Source: Thermoguttaceae bacterium (GTDB taxonomy: Bacteria > Planctomycetota > Planctomycetia > Pirellulales > Thermoguttaceae). Taken from it: a stretch of DNA of 64,000 nt. A program made the position numbers and the translations under genes. Shown here piece by piece: positions 63,712-64,000 of the stretch. Where the stretch lies: the NCBI GenBank assembly GCA_017937485.1, contig JAGBDN010000025.1, positions 58,778 to 122,777 on the forward strand. The letters run 5' to 3'. The first letter of the stretch is position 1; each line of letters starts with the position of its first letter. The notes beneath the pieces were generated by a model. That model ran no database searches. It had not been told where the DNA came from and saw nothing but the letters and a program-made list of their open reading frames with translations.

Positions 63712-63898
63712 AAAAAAAGCGCCAAAACGGCGACGCGTTCGAGCCCCGGAGGTAAGCCGGAACTCGAACGCGTAAATTGAAACCTCAAAAGACGAAAACG
63801 TCGCGTTGAAGTTGTTTCCTATTCGCGGTAAGAACGAAATTAAGAAACGCGCCGCTAGGAGAAAAGAAAACCCGTCCACTTTTCTAGTCGAGTTTCCG
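63712..63898 (-). ncRNA. Candidate small RNA with anti-Shine-Dalgarno loop
   Basis: The unit has its own promoter (63905-63933), no convincing reading frame, and ends in hairpins plus a run of seven T (63718-63712 on the - strand). Expected length is about 187 nt. The main hairpin has an 11-bp perfect stem acgcgttcgag / ctcgaacgcgt (63733-63743 / 63763-63773). Its - strand loop contains cttacctcc, complementary to a ggaggtaag ribosome site. A second small hairpin cgcc/ggcg (63720-63732) directly precedes the U run. Near the 5' end an imperfect ctagaaaag / cttttctcctag stem can form, and aaaacgg there could pair with ccgtttt near the 3' end. Function inferred: base-pairing regulator; a 6S-like RNA is an alternative. 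Confidence 0.5.
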
Positions 63899-63904
63899 TT
63901 TTTG

Positions 63905-63933
63905 ATTATAAGTCCAAAAAAAGGTCGCGTCAA
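63905..63933 (-). promoter_or_regulatory. Promoter of the candidate small RNA
   Basis: On the - strand TTGACG (63933-63928), 17 bp, perfect TATAAT (63910-63905). Confidence 0.8.
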
Positions 63934-64000
63934 GATAAAGTCGCCTCGAGGTGGGACGCCAGACGTCCCAGGTCGCGAAAAATTTTCGAAAAAATCGTCA

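Noticed and set aside
63691..63933. 80-codon - strand frame at the right edge
   Set aside because: It starts upstream of its own presumed transcript start, has no ribosome site and runs through perfect hairpins; the small RNA reading fits better.
1..64000. tRNA, rRNA, tmRNA, insertion sequences, prophage genes
   Set aside because: I looked in the gaps for cloverleaf-like TTCGANTC arms, transposase motifs, terminal inverted repeats and phage structural genes and found none; a covariance search would be needed to exclude divergent RNAs.

Overview
The window is chromosomal DNA from a member of the Planctomycetota, probably Pirellulales-like. The strongest markers are a 2290-residue surface protein with the planctomycete N-terminal LExRxLLS-type motif, a DUF1598 protein, a conserved planctomycetal Gly-rich secreted protein, a lipobox-bearing TolC-family protein starting CSRGKYRTDAD, and a trypsin-like protease carrying a thioredoxin-like domain. 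Codon use is extreme (NNC/NNG endings; TTA, CTA and TCA rare), which opens very long meaningless antisense reading frames. The family-level assignment is a guess; the phylum is well supported.

Layout. 1-13.7 kb (+): a carbohydrate-oriented block with a 5'-truncated barrel glycosidase-like protein, 6-phosphogluconate dehydrogenase (gnd), a DUF4091 protein, a GH28-like pectin hydrolase, a CYTH protein, a secreted Gly-rich protein and a Tat-exported GH78-like alpha-L-rhamnosidase. 13.8-15.5 kb (+): two small acidic proteins, one with ankyrin repeats. 15.8-17.3 kb (-): DUF1598. 17.9-32.5 kb (+): an HzsA-related protein with two haem-c motifs fused to an FGE-sulfatase fold, a Tat-exported metallophosphoesterase, the giant FN3/beta-helix surface protein, an amidase and an M24 peptidase. 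32.6-55 kb is almost entirely on the - strand: scpA, a coiled-coil protein, a PrsW-type protease, two tandem secreted FAD oxidoreductases, a TPR protein, the ybeY / 7TM-HD / phoH cluster, pdxJ, rph, a Nudix protein, a secreted protease and a GH99-like protein. 53.8-55.1 kb is a visibly AT-richer island with a single orphan ParA-like ATPase. 55.1-64 kb holds a giant TolC-family protein, a divergent coiled-coil protein, a GH106-like glycosidase and a candidate small RNA.

How it fits together. GH28-, GH78- and GH106-like enzymes together suggest attack on rhamnogalacturonan-type pectins or other rhamnose/uronate polymers, with the secreted FAD oxidoreductases and DUF4091/GH99-like proteins as accessory activities; most are monocistronic with their own promoters and terminators, so this is a loose cluster, not a classical operon. 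The PhoH/7TM-HD/YbeY trio is a conserved RNA-maturation and c-di-AMP-type signalling neighbourhood. Promoters read by eye share one architecture: a TTGnnn box, exactly 17 bp, then a TATAAT-like box.

Most unusual items: a promoter-hairpin-U-tract unit at 63712-63898 that looks like a small RNA with an anti-Shine-Dalgarno loop; the ParA-like island with its own promoter and a perfect inverted repeat; the HzsA-like/FGE fusion; patchy gene conversion between the tandem FAD oxidoreductases; and decayed copies of gene 3' ends just downstream of two genes. No tRNA, rRNA, CRISPR array, insertion sequence or prophage was recognised.
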